This document shows positions 37,160-46,683 of a stretch of DNA of 64,000 bases, one piece after another; position 1 is the stretch's first letter, and each line of letters begins with the position of its first letter. The stretch is from Acinetobacter sp. S54 (GTDB lineage: Bacteria > Pseudomonadota > Gammaproteobacteria > Pseudomonadales > Moraxellaceae), in NCBI RefSeq assembly GCF_016624945.1, contig NZ_JACVUI010000014.1, positions 1-64,000 on the forward strand, written 5' to 3'. The translations under genes were made by a program, and so were the position numbers. Below the pieces are notes generated by a model. That model did not search any database and had not been told where the DNA came from. It saw nothing but the letters and a program-made list of their open reading frames with translations.

Positions 37160-37531
37160 TTAACCTTGTTTACGTGCTGGCAATTTTTCACGAATACGTG
37201 CAGCTTTACCAGACAAGTCACGAAGATAGTAAAGTTTCGCACGGCGAACATCACCACGACGTTTCACTTCAATTTTAGCAACAACTGGAGAGTGAGTTTG
37301 GAAAACACGCTCAACACCAACACCGCTAGAAATTTTACGAACAGTGAACGCAGAGTTTAGGCCACGGTTTTTCTTCGCAATCACAACACCTTCAAATGCC
37401 TGAAGACGCTCACGATCACCCTCTTTTACTTTAACTTGGACAATAACTGTGTCACCAGGAGCAAAAGCAGGAATGTCTGATTTTAACTGTGAATTTTCAA
37501 TTGCTTGAACTAAAGGATGTTTACCACTCAT
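37160..37531 (-). CDS. rplS: 50S ribosomal protein L19
   Basis: A 123-residue ribosomal protein at the subunit interface. The ATG at 37531 ([17 protein letters not shown]) is the true start; the frame is open further upstream without meaning. Segments such as [30 protein letters not shown] and [26 protein letters not shown] are diagnostic. It is the last gene of the rpsP-rimM-trmD-rplS cluster but is separated from trmD by an unusually long 278-base spacer with hairpins and a small open frame. Confidence 0.97.
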   Translation of the reverse strand: MSGKHPLVQAIENSQLKSDIPAFAPGDTVIVQVKVKEGDRERLQAFEGVVIAKKNRGLNSAFTVRKISSGVGVERVFQTHSPVVAKIEVKRRGDVRRAKLYYLRDLSGKAARIREKLPARKQG

Positions 37532-37664
37532 TGTGGAATCTCCAATATTTGCGGGAGAGAAGAGGTCTCTTACACCGCTGGGGATAGAGGCTAAAGCGCA
37601 TATCAACCCGTTTAACTTTCCCTTTAAGACAAAACAAAACTGCCTTAACTTAAAGAGCCTATTT

Positions 37665-37736
37665 TTAACTTAAACCAAGTTTAAGCAGAACTCGAAGCAA
37701 CGCTTCTCGTTGGGTACGGGGAAAAACAATCATCAT
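37665..37736 (-). CDS. Possible 23-residue small protein in the trmD-rplS spacer
   Basis: A minus-strand open frame of 23 codons starting with two ATGs (37736, 37733) and ending TAA at 37665. The predicted peptide is basic and leucine-rich ([19 protein letters not shown] after MMIV), compatible with an amphipathic helix. It is in the same direction as trmD and rplS and would be cotranscribed. No strong ribosome binding site is seen, and the C-terminal codons overlap two hairpins, so it may instead be part of a structured RNA spacer. Coding status is unproven. Confidence 0.35.
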   Translation of the reverse strand: MMIVFPRTQREALLRVLLKLGLS

Positions 37737-37809
37737 GTTTGCTTATCGTCGTGCAAAAGCAAAGCTTTTACCTTCTGGCGGAGCTTTCACTCCTTAGGGC
37801 AGCCATCAT

Positions 37810-38562
37810 TTAATCACTGCCATTCCCTCGTTCATCTTTGAGCCATTTTTTTTGCTGCTTACTCAACGTAACCTGCTCAAGCAACTCAGGTCTGCGCGCA
37901 AGTGTACGTTGATAACGTTGCAAAAAACGCCATTTTTCAATATTGGCGTGATGTCCTGATTTCAGTACCTCAGGCACATCTAGCCCTTCAAAATGGTCAG
38001 GCTTGGTATATTGCGGGCAGTCTAACAAACCATCCACAAAAGAATCCTGTATATGCGATTGCTCATCAGACATAACATCTGGCAGACGCCGAATAATACT
38101 GTCTAAAAGCACCATCGCTGGCAATTCACCACCCGATAAAACATAATCACCAATTGACCATTCTTGATCAATATAACGCTGGATCAAACGCTCATCGACG
38201 CCCTCATAACGACCACACAGTACAATTAAGCCATCGTATTGGACGAATTGTTGTACCGCCTGTTCATTTAAGGTTTTACCTTGTGGCGACATATACACCA
38301 CAGGTGCATGAACACATCCTGCTTGGCTCGCAAGTTGTTTGGCATGTTGAATTGCTTTTGCCAAAGGCTCAGCCATCATCACCATACCAGGGCCACCACC
38401 AAATGGACGTTCATCCACTCGTTTATAGTTACCCTGTGCAAAATCACGTGGGTTGATACAGGTCACCTGTACCATGTCACGCTTGGCTGCACGACCACTA
38501 ATCCCATATGCAGTAATTGCATCGAACATTTCAGGAAACAGTGTAATGACTGCAAAAAACAT
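37810..38562 (-). CDS. trmD: tRNA (guanine-N1-)-methyltransferase
   Basis: A 250-residue SPOUT-class enzyme that methylates G37 of tRNAs to prevent frameshifting. The SAM-binding trefoil knot is seen in [16 protein letters not shown] and [20 protein letters not shown], and [13 protein letters not shown] is typical. The ATG at 38562 has a good ribosome binding site (aggag) and gives the start [12 protein letters not shown]; the frame upstream of it is not part of the protein. It follows rimM by 53 bases. Confidence 0.97.
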   Translation of the reverse strand: MFFAVITLFPEMFDAITAYGISGRAAKRDMVQVTCINPRDFAQGNYKRVDERPFGGGPGMVMMAEPLAKAIQHAKQLASQAGCVHAPVVYMSPQGKTLNEQAVQQFVQYDGLIVLCGRYEGVDERLIQRYIDQEWSIGDYVLSGGELPAMVLLDSIIRRLPDVMSDEQSHIQDSFVDGLLDCPQYTKPDHFEGLDVPEVLKSGHHANIEKWRFLQRYQRTLARRPELLEQVTLSKQQKKWLKDERGNGSD

Positions 38563-38615
38563 CGCAGACTCCTCTATTTTCCTACTGCGTTCGTACTCCA
38601 CTACTTATTCGTAAT

Positions 38616-39164
38616 TTAGTAATCTACGCCCCAATTGACGTAAATACGACCCGCTTCAAGATCAACACGCTGTACTACATCTTTATGCCAAGGAATCATG
38701 CGCTCTTCAGCATCCACACTATCCGCAGTGGCACGAACCACCATGACATCGTTGGCACCTGTTTCAAAAAGCTCATGAATCTGCCCAAGATTTACTTCTT
38801 GCTCATCTTCACTTAGTCCCAACACTGTAAGACCTTTGAGATCAGACCAGTAATACTCGTCCACATCTGCTTTTGGCAATTGTGATTTAGCAACCCAGAT
38901 ATTGGCACCTACCAGACTATCAGCAGTAGTGCGATCACTCACACCTTTTAAGCTCACAACCAGACCTTTACCATGCGGTTTCCAGCGTTTTACATCTATA
39001 GTTTGCCAACCTGCTTTGGTCTCGATGTACCAAGGCAGATAGTCAAACATATTGCTCATAGGTTCTGTATTGGAATACACCCAGAGCCATCCATTTAAAC
39101 CATAGGCTGAACGTAACTGTCCAATCTGGATACGATCTTCGGGAACATTCAGTGCTGAGGTCAT
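38616..39164 (-). CDS. rimM: Ribosome maturation factor RimM
   Basis: A 182-residue factor for 30S head assembly that binds S19. It has the N-terminal RimM domain (IQIGQLRSAYGLNGWLWVYSNTE) and the C-terminal PRC-barrel domain (YYWSDLKGLTVLGL, ELFETGANDVMVVR and MIPWHKDVVQRVDLEAGRI). It lies 17 bases downstream of rpsP and is cotranscribed with it. Confidence 0.96.
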   Translation of the reverse strand: MTSALNVPEDRIQIGQLRSAYGLNGWLWVYSNTEPMSNMFDYLPWYIETKAGWQTIDVKRWKPHGKGLVVSLKGVSDRTTADSLVGANIWVAKSQLPKADVDEYYWSDLKGLTVLGLSEDEQEVNLGQIHELFETGANDVMVVRATADSVDAEERMIPWHKDVVQRVDLEAGRIYVNWGVDY

Positions 39165-39181
39165 GGATTACCTACTACTGA

Positions 39182-39439
39182 TTAAGCAGCAGTTGCAGCT
39201 TTTTTAGCTTGAGCAGCTAAAGAAGCAACACGCTCAGATGGTTGAGCACCTTGAGAAACCCAGTGAGCAAAACGGTCTGCATCTAAACGAAGTTTTTCTG
39301 CTTGACCTTGAGCTGTTGGGTTAAAAAAACCAATACGTTCGATGAAACGACCATCACGTGCATTGCGGCTATCAGTCACAACGATTTGATAGAATGGACG
39401 TTTTTTTGCACCACCGCGCGCTAAACGAATAACAACCAT
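39182..39439 (-). CDS. rpsP: 30S ribosomal protein S16
   Basis: An 85-residue protein, start [20 protein letters not shown], then [19 protein letters not shown], which identifies bS16. The ATG at 39439 is the family start; the open frame further upstream is not conserved. It heads the rpsP-rimM-trmD cluster, with its promoter in the 150-base gap to the pilin operon. Confidence 0.97.
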   Translation of the reverse strand: MVVIRLARGGAKKRPFYQIVVTDSRNARDGRFIERIGFFNPTAQGQAEKLRLDADRFAHWVSQGAQPSERVASLAAQAKKAATAA

Positions 39440-39588
39440 GATAAAAGCCTTATAATTCTTACGGATTATCCCTGTAGCCGACCATCGGCAACACTTCAAA
39501 CCCCTTTCATAGAGGGCGATATTCTACGTGATATTTAAGCCAAATGAAAGATGCTTTTTAGAGTTATCCGCAGTTTTGAATTTAGAGT

Positions 39589-40047
39589 TTAACGGCCATC
39601 CCAGTTGGAGGTGGCAGAGGGTACACACGGGGTTCCATCATTCTTATCCGTTCCTTTAGTCCAGCAACGCTCTCCCCTATGATTCAATACAATATGCCCA
39701 TCACCGAATTGACCAGCGTTTGTAATTGGAGTCGCTGTCAGTGTCCATGTTCCAGTTGTGACATTAGATAAGGCTAAGTCATATAGAGGAGTACTAGATT
39801 GAGGAATTTGACTAGATTGACCGATATCACTTAAGCTAATTGCTGAATCATTTGATTTTAGATAAGAAAAATTTACAATTTTATATTTTTGCAGTCTATT
39901 CGCAATATTTATCATATCTGCTTGCGCGTCAGTACGTTTAGTCTTATGAACATATTCTTGATAAGATGGATATGCTATTGCGGCCAAAATACCAATAATA
40001 GCCACTACTATCATTAATTCAATCAAACTGAACCCATAGCTCTTCAT
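39589..40047 (-). CDS. pilE: Type IV minor pilin PilE
   Basis: A protein of 152 residues with the prepilin peptidase site and N-terminal helix [23 protein letters not shown] (cleaved before Phe, Glu5 present) followed by [27 protein letters not shown], which is close to PilE of Pseudomonas. A cysteine pair near the end (RCWTKG..DGTPC) forms the pilin D-region. The ATG at 40047 has a good ribosome binding site (ggagg) seven bases upstream and overlaps the stop of the preceding gene as TAATG; ATG 40053 is too close to that site. Last gene of the operon. Confidence 0.9.
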   Translation of the reverse strand: MKSYGFSLIELMIVVAIIGILAAIAYPSYQEYVHKTKRTDAQADMINIANRLQKYKIVNFSYLKSNDSAISLSDIGQSSQIPQSSTPLYDLALSNVTTGTWTLTATPITNAGQFGDGHIVLNHRGERCWTKGTDKNDGTPCVPSATSNWDGR

Positions 40048-40502
40048 TACCATTCCTCCGAACCAATACCGCAGGTCGTAAATGTAATATTTGCTTGAGT
40101 TTTATTTTTACATTGTATACCTGTACTCGTCATTAAAAATGAGTAATTTTTTTCATCATCATTTAGCACACGAATTGCCCAATTTTGACCACTTGCTGTA
40201 GCGGCTGTTAATAATGGATTACCTACTGCCGCATCTCTAACTTCAAAAGCTGTAGAGGGATATCCCCCCTGTACTGTTCGTGCAGATAGATTATAACCAA
40301 GGTAGTTAAAGTTCCTAGATTTCCAGCGAGCAAGCTCACCTGCAATACGTTGAATTTCTTGTTGAGCCTGAGACGCTTGAGCACGGCGAACATACCCTTG
40401 ATAGCTTGGAATAGCAATTGCTGCAAAAATTGCAACAATTGCTAGCACTGTCATTAGTTCTATCAAAGTAAAACCTTGTCTCTGGGATAAAATATGCTTC
40501 AT
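40047..40502 (-). CDS. Type IV pilin-like protein
   Basis: A 151-residue prepilin with a short leader ([10 protein letters not shown]) and the processing site [19 protein letters not shown]. The rest resembles PilE but lacks the T-D-A-Q signature; two cysteines close to the end (IQCKNKT..TTCGIG) form the likely disulfide loop. It sits directly after pilY1 (11 bases), where minor pilins that help build the pilus tip are encoded. Either a second PilE or a genus-specific minor pilin. Confidence 0.87.
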   Translation of the reverse strand: MKHILSQRQGFTLIELMTVLAIVAIFAAIAIPSYQGYVRRAQASQAQQEIQRIAGELARWKSRNFNYLGYNLSARTVQGGYPSTAFEVRDAAVGNPLLTAATASGQNWAIRVLNDDEKNYSFLMTSTGIQCKNKTQANITFTTCGIGSEEW

Positions 40503-40513
40503 AAATTACCCCT

Positions 40514-43500
40514 TTATTTTAGACTGGCACGTTCATACCAGCGTTGTGGAATTAAACACATTTGGGTTGCTTCGCCTTTACCCACTCCACCAGTCACTGT
40601 AATAGCCATACGTCCACCTGTACTAGCACAATAATTAGAAGCACTTGCCACTGGACCGTCATCAGTTCCTCCACCAGTTCCTCCACCAGTTCCTCCACTA
40701 GTTCCTCCACCACAATTATCACCTGTACAATTACCTACGGTCACATTATGGATACCAATGCCTATAGGTGCTCCTCGACTTCCTCCATCATCCACAGATG
40801 AAGATTTACATTGCCCATAAGGTAAACAGAATGAACTTAATAAGCTTTCTCCTTTAACACCCGCACCGCAATCTCCAGAAAGCCCTGGTTTACTGCTATC
40901 AAATGTCGAAACATATAAACGATAGTTCATTGCAAGCGGGGTACCAAACACTTTTTCACTTTGCAACTTATAGTCACTACACCCTGTTTTTGTTCCATCT
41001 ATACCCGCAACACAGTTATCAAATTCATAATACCAACCATCTTTCCCTCCATAAGGAGCGATAAGGGTAGTATCGCTATAACGATTGCTTTCTGTCAGCT
41101 TGCCTAAAGTCGCTCGAGTAATATTCTGAGTATTTGAACTGCCTGTAGTAAATAAACTTTTTTTCGCTACATCTTTATCATAAATATTATAAACTGCATC
41201 ATTATTAGTATTAGCAGCGCCTGTTGTATAGCTCACTAAAGGCTTACTACGATTACCACTTCCTATGGAAATGACCGCAAAAGTCTCACCATTATTACTA
41301 TATATAGAGAATCCTGGCATATCATAAAAACGAGGGCTTTTACCACTATTTTCATGCAAGTTTAATAACCGAACAGGAGTTTTGGCGAAACTAGTTAAAC
41401 TCGATGCGTTATTATCTAAATCGATACGGAACAGTTGCCCACCCAAATCACCAAAGTATAAATGGTCAATAAGATCATCACCATTTCGATCGACAGTACG
41501 AATTTCACTAACAACACTATATTTTAAATTTTCATTATTTGTGCCAATAGGTAAGGTAGATCCTGTACTCGTGTTTGCATTTGCGCTTGACCACCATAAT
41601 AGAGTACCAGCTTTAATTGTATTGCCATTTTTATCTACGCTGTCTTCGGCACTAAACATATATATTCCAGCACCTTTCTTATTAGTTTGATCATAGCCAT
41701 CGCTTTCATAGCCAGTGTCATAACCACCGCCAACAAACATCACTAAGGTACGTTTACCATTCCAATTTACATAGCCAAGTGCCGGTTTCGACCAACTTTG
41801 CCCCATATAACTGAGTGGTCCACTTGTTACAGCATCAGGATTAATATGGAATTTTAATGCAGGATTACTAATATTTGCCAAATCCAAAGAATAATAACTT
41901 CGGCCACCCATACGTAATCCACCAAACGCCAACTGTTTACCTTTCTGATTTGTTCCCTTACCTGTTCCTACAGTCAAATTTCCAGAACTATCAATAACGT
42001 ATTCAGTATATAAAGCCCAAGGTCCATCTATACCATAGTAAAGATTACTCATTCCACCATTAGTCGAGGTGTAGTTAAGAAATGCTTGTTTTTGACTATC
42101 AACCATTTCATTAGGTACGAACGCAAATTTTTCTTGCCCCGTTTTAGCATCCACAACTTGCAATAAACCTTGTGTAGTACCAAACAATACATAGTCTTCC
42201 CGATTAGTTGATTCTATTTTCTTTGTAGTGGAGTTATATGCAACCTTACCTTTATTGGTTACTAATACTGGAAGTGAATGCATTACTGAACCAATTTGAC
42301 GTAATTCAGCTGCCGTATTTAAAGAGGCGGCAGTAATCGTTGATGGATTAGCGGCATCAACCACGTATCCCAATAAACTAATTAAATAACCACGATCTGG
42401 ATCATTCTGATAGGTAGTATCTGTTAAATAATCCAAATTAATTTGTCTTAGACTTGTTCCATCACCAAATGTTGCTGAAGTTCCTGTTCCAGTTGCTACG
42501 CGATTGGTAAACAACTTACGCTGAACTTTTCCATCTGTATCCGTACGCAATTTCAGTTGGGACCAAGCCCCACCTTTCGCTGAAAACTTTTTACTTCCAA
42601 ATGTATTTTCATCTGCGTCAGCAATAGTGCTACTACTATCAATGCTCGTTGACCAAAAATCATAAGTAGCAGTTAATAATTTACCGCTATCGTCGTAAGT
42701 TGGGGTAATCAATCTACCTTTACTATCTGTAACGCTTGCTCCACTTCGGCCTTCTAACTTTCCAGATTCCGCAACTAAATATTTCTTTAAATTTCCCGCC
42801 CAGAGCTGATAACCTTTGTCTGGAGAAGGCTGAAATTGTTGGTAATAAGCATCATCCTGTAAAACAGCCGGATTCAGCATATCCTTTGGAATTGTTGGCG
42901 ACCCCGTGGTCACTGATGGAATATCTGTATTTAAGTCACCTAAAAATGAATTAACACTATTAACAATATCTTGTGAACTATTTCCTGAATACCACCCCCC
43001 TTCTCCAATAATTCCCCAATATGCGGCTTTTTTAACATCTGTATCAATTGTACCTAATGCTGCAATATTTTGTGCCTGTGTTTTTGTTCGATCAAAAGAA
43101 GATAAGTTATTAAAATCAGAACCAAAACCAACAACGGCCGTTCTAATTTTTAAACCTGCTGGATTATTTACTGTATTTAATAAATTTTGTACAAACTTAT
43201 GCATACAATCCCAGCCAGTATCAGAATCGGTACAGCTCAAAGTCGAACTTTTTGCAGCGGTTAAGGCATTTTTCATTAAAGACTGGGCACTTGTATTATT
43301 ATTTGGTGCACCATCTGTAAGAACATATATCCCTTGTCCACTACATTGCTTAACCTCATCACTTTGCTGCAAGGAGTCAGGTTTTTTATAGAAGGTTTGA
43401 TCGGTATTTTTGGTGTCAGTATAAGAATTTTCAAAACCACTATCCGTTGCTGAGGTCTTAAAGTCTTCGTTTTCATATACACAATTACCTGTAGTACTTG

Positions 43501-44788
43501 TACCACTTACTGGAACTGTACATGACGAGGTACTATACGGTACTGTAGCAGGGTTAGTTGTACCAGTTGAACCCCATGTAGTACAACCACTTGAGGTAAA
43601 AGCTGTACAACTTTGATAATACGGTGTTGTTCCTGTCGAAGTAGTACTAGTATAAACACCTTTATAATAATATTTTTTGCTTGAACTACCTGTATAATAT
43701 AGCGTTGTATATGTTATTACTTTCCCACTGGTTGAACTGGAAGTACTTGCCGTGTAACTCGCAAGTGTTGCTGCCGTTGGTGCTGTAGTTGGTGTATAAG
43801 TACAATTAGAACTATTTGTACTACCACTCGCAGAAGCATTACCACAAGCAGAGTATGTCGTTCCTGAAGTGGTAATTACATCAGGATAATATCTAAAATA
43901 CTTCGGAATATTTACAGTGGTTGTTCCAGCTGTCCTTGTTCCAAATAAATATGCTGCTGTTTCAGCATAAGCATTGGCCGTTGGCGTCCCCCCCCTTGCT
44001 CCCAATTGAGCGATTTCATTTAACAAAATCTGACGTTGTGAAACACCATTAACAATGGTACCTAATGGCCGTGCAGGTATACGTACTTGACCTGTGGTAT
44101 TATCAGCAGTTAATGGTGCACCCGAACTATTAAAACTGGTTGGTCGAGAGTAAGTTGATAAACCAATGACCTTGGCATCATCTAAACGAATAATCCCTTT
44201 AGTTGTATTCCCATATAGCAAATCGAACAAACCGTCTTTAACGCGAGTAATACGGTCATAATATTTAGTCGTTGCTCCGGTTACATCTTTATAATAATAA
44301 GTAATTGTACTACTTCCACTACCACTACTTGTTGTGGACATATCTGTTGTAGACATATTGGAGCTAGAGATAGATGTTATACAATCACTCTGTGAGATCG
44401 AACCACTAGTACCACAACGATAATAAGCATAGTTGTTACTCCTATTACCAGTACGCTTATAATAGTAAGTTCTTGTTGTATCCGTTACATTACAATAATA
44501 ACGCTTGTAGGTCGGTGAACCATTAGTCGAATCTTCACTACCACTACCATTACTACTTGGAGCGTCACAAGCCCCTGCATCATTTGTTAATTGCGGCGCC
44601 CCCATACTTCCCGAAATATCCAGCATAAACATTAGCGTAATTTGTCCTGATTTAGCTTCCTGATAAATATCAATATCGCTAGCCTGAACAACGCTGGTCA
44701 TAATTAAACTGGTAGATATTGCCGCAATACTGGTCGCAAGCAATTTATGAGGGTAGGATTTTTTTAGTATTTTCTGAATCTGCTTCAT
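40514..44788 (-). CDS. pilY1: PilY1, type IV pilus tip adhesin and assembly factor
   Basis: A 1424-residue protein exported by a long signal peptide (about residues 1-36, ending VQA). Residues about 50-640 hold a von Willebrand A domain with the MIDAS motif DISGS (residues 57-61), expanded by Ser/Thr/Tyr-rich insertions (about 80-175 and 310-460). The C-terminal half is the PilY1 beta-propeller with a calcium loop DRNGDDLID (about residue 1096). A Gly/Thr tract lies near the end. PilY1 caps the pilus and supports twitching and surface sensing in Pseudomonas. The gene contains a G8 tract and a 12-bp repeat array. Confidence 0.94.
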   Translation of the reverse strand: MKQIQKILKKSYPHKLLATSIAAISTSLIMTSVVQASDIDIYQEAKSGQITLMFMLDISGSMGAPQLTNDAGACDAPSSNGSGSEDSTNGSPTYKRYYCNVTDTTRTYYYKRTGNRSNNYAYYRCGTSGSISQSDCITSISSSNMSTTDMSTTSSGSGSSTITYYYKDVTGATTKYYDRITRVKDGLFDLLYGNTTKGIIRLDDAKVIGLSTYSRPTSFNSSGAPLTADNTTGQVRIPARPLGTIVNGVSQRQILLNEIAQLGARGGTPTANAYAETAAYLFGTRTAGTTTVNIPKYFRYYPDVITTSGTTYSACGNASASGSTNSSNCTYTPTTAPTAATLASYTASTSSSTSGKVITYTTLYYTGSSSKKYYYKGVYTSTTSTGTTPYYQSCTAFTSSGCTTWGSTGTTNPATVPYSTSSCTVPVSGTSTTGNCVYENEDFKTSATDSGFENSYTDTKNTDQTFYKKPDSLQQSDEVKQCSGQGIYVLTDGAPNNNTSAQSLMKNALTAAKSSTLSCTDSDTGWDCMHKFVQNLLNTVNNPAGLKIRTAVVGFGSDFNNLSSFDRTKTQAQNIAALGTIDTDVKKAAYWGIIGEGGWYSGNSSQDIVNSVNSFLGDLNTDIPSVTTGSPTIPKDMLNPAVLQDDAYYQQFQPSPDKGYQLWAGNLKKYLVAESGKLEGRSGASVTDSKGRLITPTYDDSGKLLTATYDFWSTSIDSSSTIADADENTFGSKKFSAKGGAWSQLKLRTDTDGKVQRKLFTNRVATGTGTSATFGDGTSLRQINLDYLTDTTYQNDPDRGYLISLLGYVVDAANPSTITAASLNTAAELRQIGSVMHSLPVLVTNKGKVAYNSTTKKIESTNREDYVLFGTTQGLLQVVDAKTGQEKFAFVPNEMVDSQKQAFLNYTSTNGGMSNLYYGIDGPWALYTEYVIDSSGNLTVGTGKGTNQKGKQLAFGGLRMGGRSYYSLDLANISNPALKFHINPDAVTSGPLSYMGQSWSKPALGYVNWNGKRTLVMFVGGGYDTGYESDGYDQTNKKGAGIYMFSAEDSVDKNGNTIKAGTLLWWSSANANTSTGSTLPIGTNNENLKYSVVSEIRTVDRNGDDLIDHLYFGDLGGQLFRIDLDNNASSLTSFAKTPVRLLNLHENSGKSPRFYDMPGFSIYSNNGETFAVISIGSGNRSKPLVSYTTGAANTNNDAVYNIYDKDVAKKSLFTTGSSNTQNITRATLGKLTESNRYSDTTLIAPYGGKDGWYYEFDNCVAGIDGTKTGCSDYKLQSEKVFGTPLAMNYRLYVSTFDSSKPGLSGDCGAGVKGESLLSSFCLPYGQCKSSSVDDGGSRGAPIGIGIHNVTVGNCTGDNCGGGTSGGTGGGTGGGTDDGPVASASNYCASTGGRMAITVTGGVGKGEATQMCLIPQRWYERASLK
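40664..40711 (-). repeat. Four tandem 12-bp repeats inside pilY1
   Basis: Four copies of agttcctccacc (plus strand), the third with one change. They encode the Gly-Gly-Thr-Gly tract near the C-terminus, and the unit keeps the reading frame whatever the copy number. Confidence 0.9.
43988..43995 (-). repeat. G8 homopolymer in the pilY1 coding strand
   Basis: Eight C on the plus strand, eight G on the coding strand, in the codons for Arg-Gly-Gly of GARGGTPTAN in the VWA domain. A one-base slip would truncate the protein early. Confidence 0.9.
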
Positions 44789-44803
44789 TTTCCTTGCTCC
44801 TAC

Positions 44804-45568
44804 TTATACAAAATCTTGCGCGATTAGGTATTCGGTAACTTGGGTAGTAAACGGTATATTTCGACGTGCCAAACATTCTGTCACACTATCTTTTGCCCCT
44901 GTAGCTGGCGTTATTCCTGATGGCATAGTGACTTCACTCATATGCGAATTGAGACATTCATCAATATCGGCCGATGACTCGCTAGAGAATGTCGGCATAA
45001 TCGATACTGCAAATACCTTTACAGGCTTATTTTTTTCAAATTTTACGCCATTTGAATCGGTACCATATTGCATTGCATAAAATGGATCATTTTCTGATTG
45101 ACTAGAAAACTTAACGGAAACCTGTGTCATTACTGCTCTACGTCCAGAAGTAAAAAAGTTCCCGCTTGAGGCAGAAACACTGCAATAGCCATCTTTACCT
45201 AAGGCGTCATTTGTAGGCTGGGTTTTTCCTGCTTCCCACATCATTAAGCTGGCTCGATTAATATCAAAAAAAGCGGACTCTTCCCCTCGAAAGCAGAACA
45301 CCATTTCTTTATCTTTATTTGCTGCGCCATTGATATAACCAAACATGCCACTTGCAGTTAAGCTTTGAATTAAATTGTCTTCTCTTTCAACATTGAAAAA
45401 AGCACTATCTGAATTTTGTATTAATAACTGTTGTGCTTGACCATTTGTAGCAATACCTAGTGAAATTAAACTTTGTCGCACTGCAAGAGTCCCAATAATC
45501 ATAATAACTAATAGCATAATCATTACTACAATTAAGGCCGCCCCGCGTTGAGATGAATAATGTCTCAT
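44804..45568 (-). CDS. pilX: Type IV minor pilin PilX
   Basis: A 254-residue protein with the PilX-type start RGAALIVVMIMLLVIMIIGTLAVRQ, in which the usual processed Phe is replaced by Ala after Gly and Glu5 is missing, as in other PilX proteins. The first four bases overlap the end of pilW (ATGA). PilX belongs to the minor pilin complex that primes pilus assembly and supports PilY1, which is encoded 15 bases downstream. Confidence 0.9.
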   Translation of the reverse strand: MRHYSSQRGAALIVVMIMLLVIMIIGTLAVRQSLISLGIATNGQAQQLLIQNSDSAFFNVEREDNLIQSLTASGMFGYINGAANKDKEMVFCFRGEESAFFDINRASLMMWEAGKTQPTNDALGKDGYCSVSASSGNFFTSGRRAVMTQVSVKFSSQSENDPFYAMQYGTDSNGVKFEKNKPVKVFAVSIMPTFSSESSADIDECLNSHMSEVTMPSGITPATGAKDSVTECLARRNIPFTTQVTEYLIAQDFV

Positions 45569-46683
45569 TTCCCTCTCTCCCCAAAAGTATTACGCAATGC
45601 GATATTTTGCACGACCACTTGCCTCACATATTTTGGCGCGGATGCAGCTGGCGTTTTAACCTTAATAGATTGGTCTAAGACCTGAAATATTTGGCTATTA
45701 TCAATAATGGCATCATTACCTGCAGGTTGAGCAGAACGAACTAATGCACCTAGTTGTATAGAAAGAATCCTTGGACGTGAACCTGCTGCAATATCCATAT
45801 AATCCTTAAATGAAATATAGCGATAATTGGCACCACTCTGGACACCTAATAACACCCTAAAATAATCCACTCTTTTCATAATAATTTGCCCGGAAGTACT
45901 ACCAAATAATCGAGTCCCCAGGGCGGAAGATGGTGCTCCACCTTCTACTTTTGTAACTGCTGGTGTTTCAGCAATGGCATAAAAACCAGCTTCACAAGCT
46001 AAAGCAAGCGGAGTATTAGGTTCATTAGATGCTGCACTAGCGTCTGATCTTAAAAAATAACGTTGAACAATCATTTGCTGACCAAAGGGAAGACCTCCCC
46101 CAGGATCTTCAACCTTAAATCTCAGTTCACGCCCTTCACAATCATAACCGCCTACCCACTCATCATCACTGGTAGCTGTTGAGCCTTTATCATCCAGAAT
46201 ATACTGCGGTCGATATTGAATAGTCAGTTGATCACTTGATAAACTTCCATCGGAATCGGTAACAACATTGGAGGCACCTGTCCATGCCGGCGCAGTGCCA
46301 GCACTCATCCCATTACTTCTAGATAGAAAATTAACCCCAGCACTATTTCCAACGATGGTGCGAAATAAATTACTTAAAGGCCTAGCAGGAGTATATGATC
46401 CATCTTTCGTCGCATTAACAGAAGAAGTTAAAACAACTCCGCCATAACTCGTCTGATCATTAATTTCAGAAACAGAGATATTTAAATTTGTTAGACGAAT
46501 ATCTCTTGTTATGTAATTTAAACCAAAGTTAGCATTATCCTGTAAATCGGTCATTCCTTGCTGGAGGGTATAACTACGTTGAGCCGTAAGAAATAACATT
46601 ATTGCAGCAGCAGAAATCACTAACCCCAACGCTAGAGAAATCATTAATTCAATTAAAGTCAGTCCTGCTTGATTTTTTAGCAT
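45565..46683 (-). CDS. pilW: Type IV minor pilin PilW
   Basis: A 372-residue prepilin with the site GLTLIELMISLALGLVISAAA and the long globular region usual for PilW (for example LTIQYRPQYILDDKG and RYFLRSD). The ATG at 46683 overlaps the pilV stop (TGATG) and places the prepilin site at the right distance; the longer frame upstream is not used. PilW joins PilV, PilX and FimU to form the pilus-initiating complex. Confidence 0.92.
   Translation of the reverse strand: MLKNQAGLTLIELMISLALGLVISAAAIMLFLTAQRSYTLQQGMTDLQDNANFGLNYITRDIRLTNLNISVSEINDQTSYGGVVLTSSVNATKDGSYTPARPLSNLFRTIVGNSAGVNFLSRSNGMSAGTAPAWTGASNVVTDSDGSLSSDQLTIQYRPQYILDDKGSTATSDDEWVGGYDCEGRELRFKVEDPGGGLPFGQQMIVQRYFLRSDASAASNEPNTPLALACEAGFYAIAETPAVTKVEGGAPSSALGTRLFGSTSGQIIMKRVDYFRVLLGVQSGANYRYISFKDYMDIAAGSRPRILSIQLGALVRSAQPAGNDAIIDNSQIFQVLDQSIKVKTPAASAPKYVRQVVVQNIALRNTFGERGK

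Noticed and set aside
38281..38619. 112-codon open frame opposite trmD
   Set aside because: Antisense to trmD, His- and Cys-rich shadow composition.
40562..40801. Ser/Thr-rich 79-codon frame on the plus strand
   Set aside because: It is the complement of the pilY1 Gly/Thr repeat and not a gene.
42906..43391. 161-codon open frame opposite pilY1
   Set aside because: Shadow frame created by the Ser/Thr-rich coding strand; no start signal or family features.
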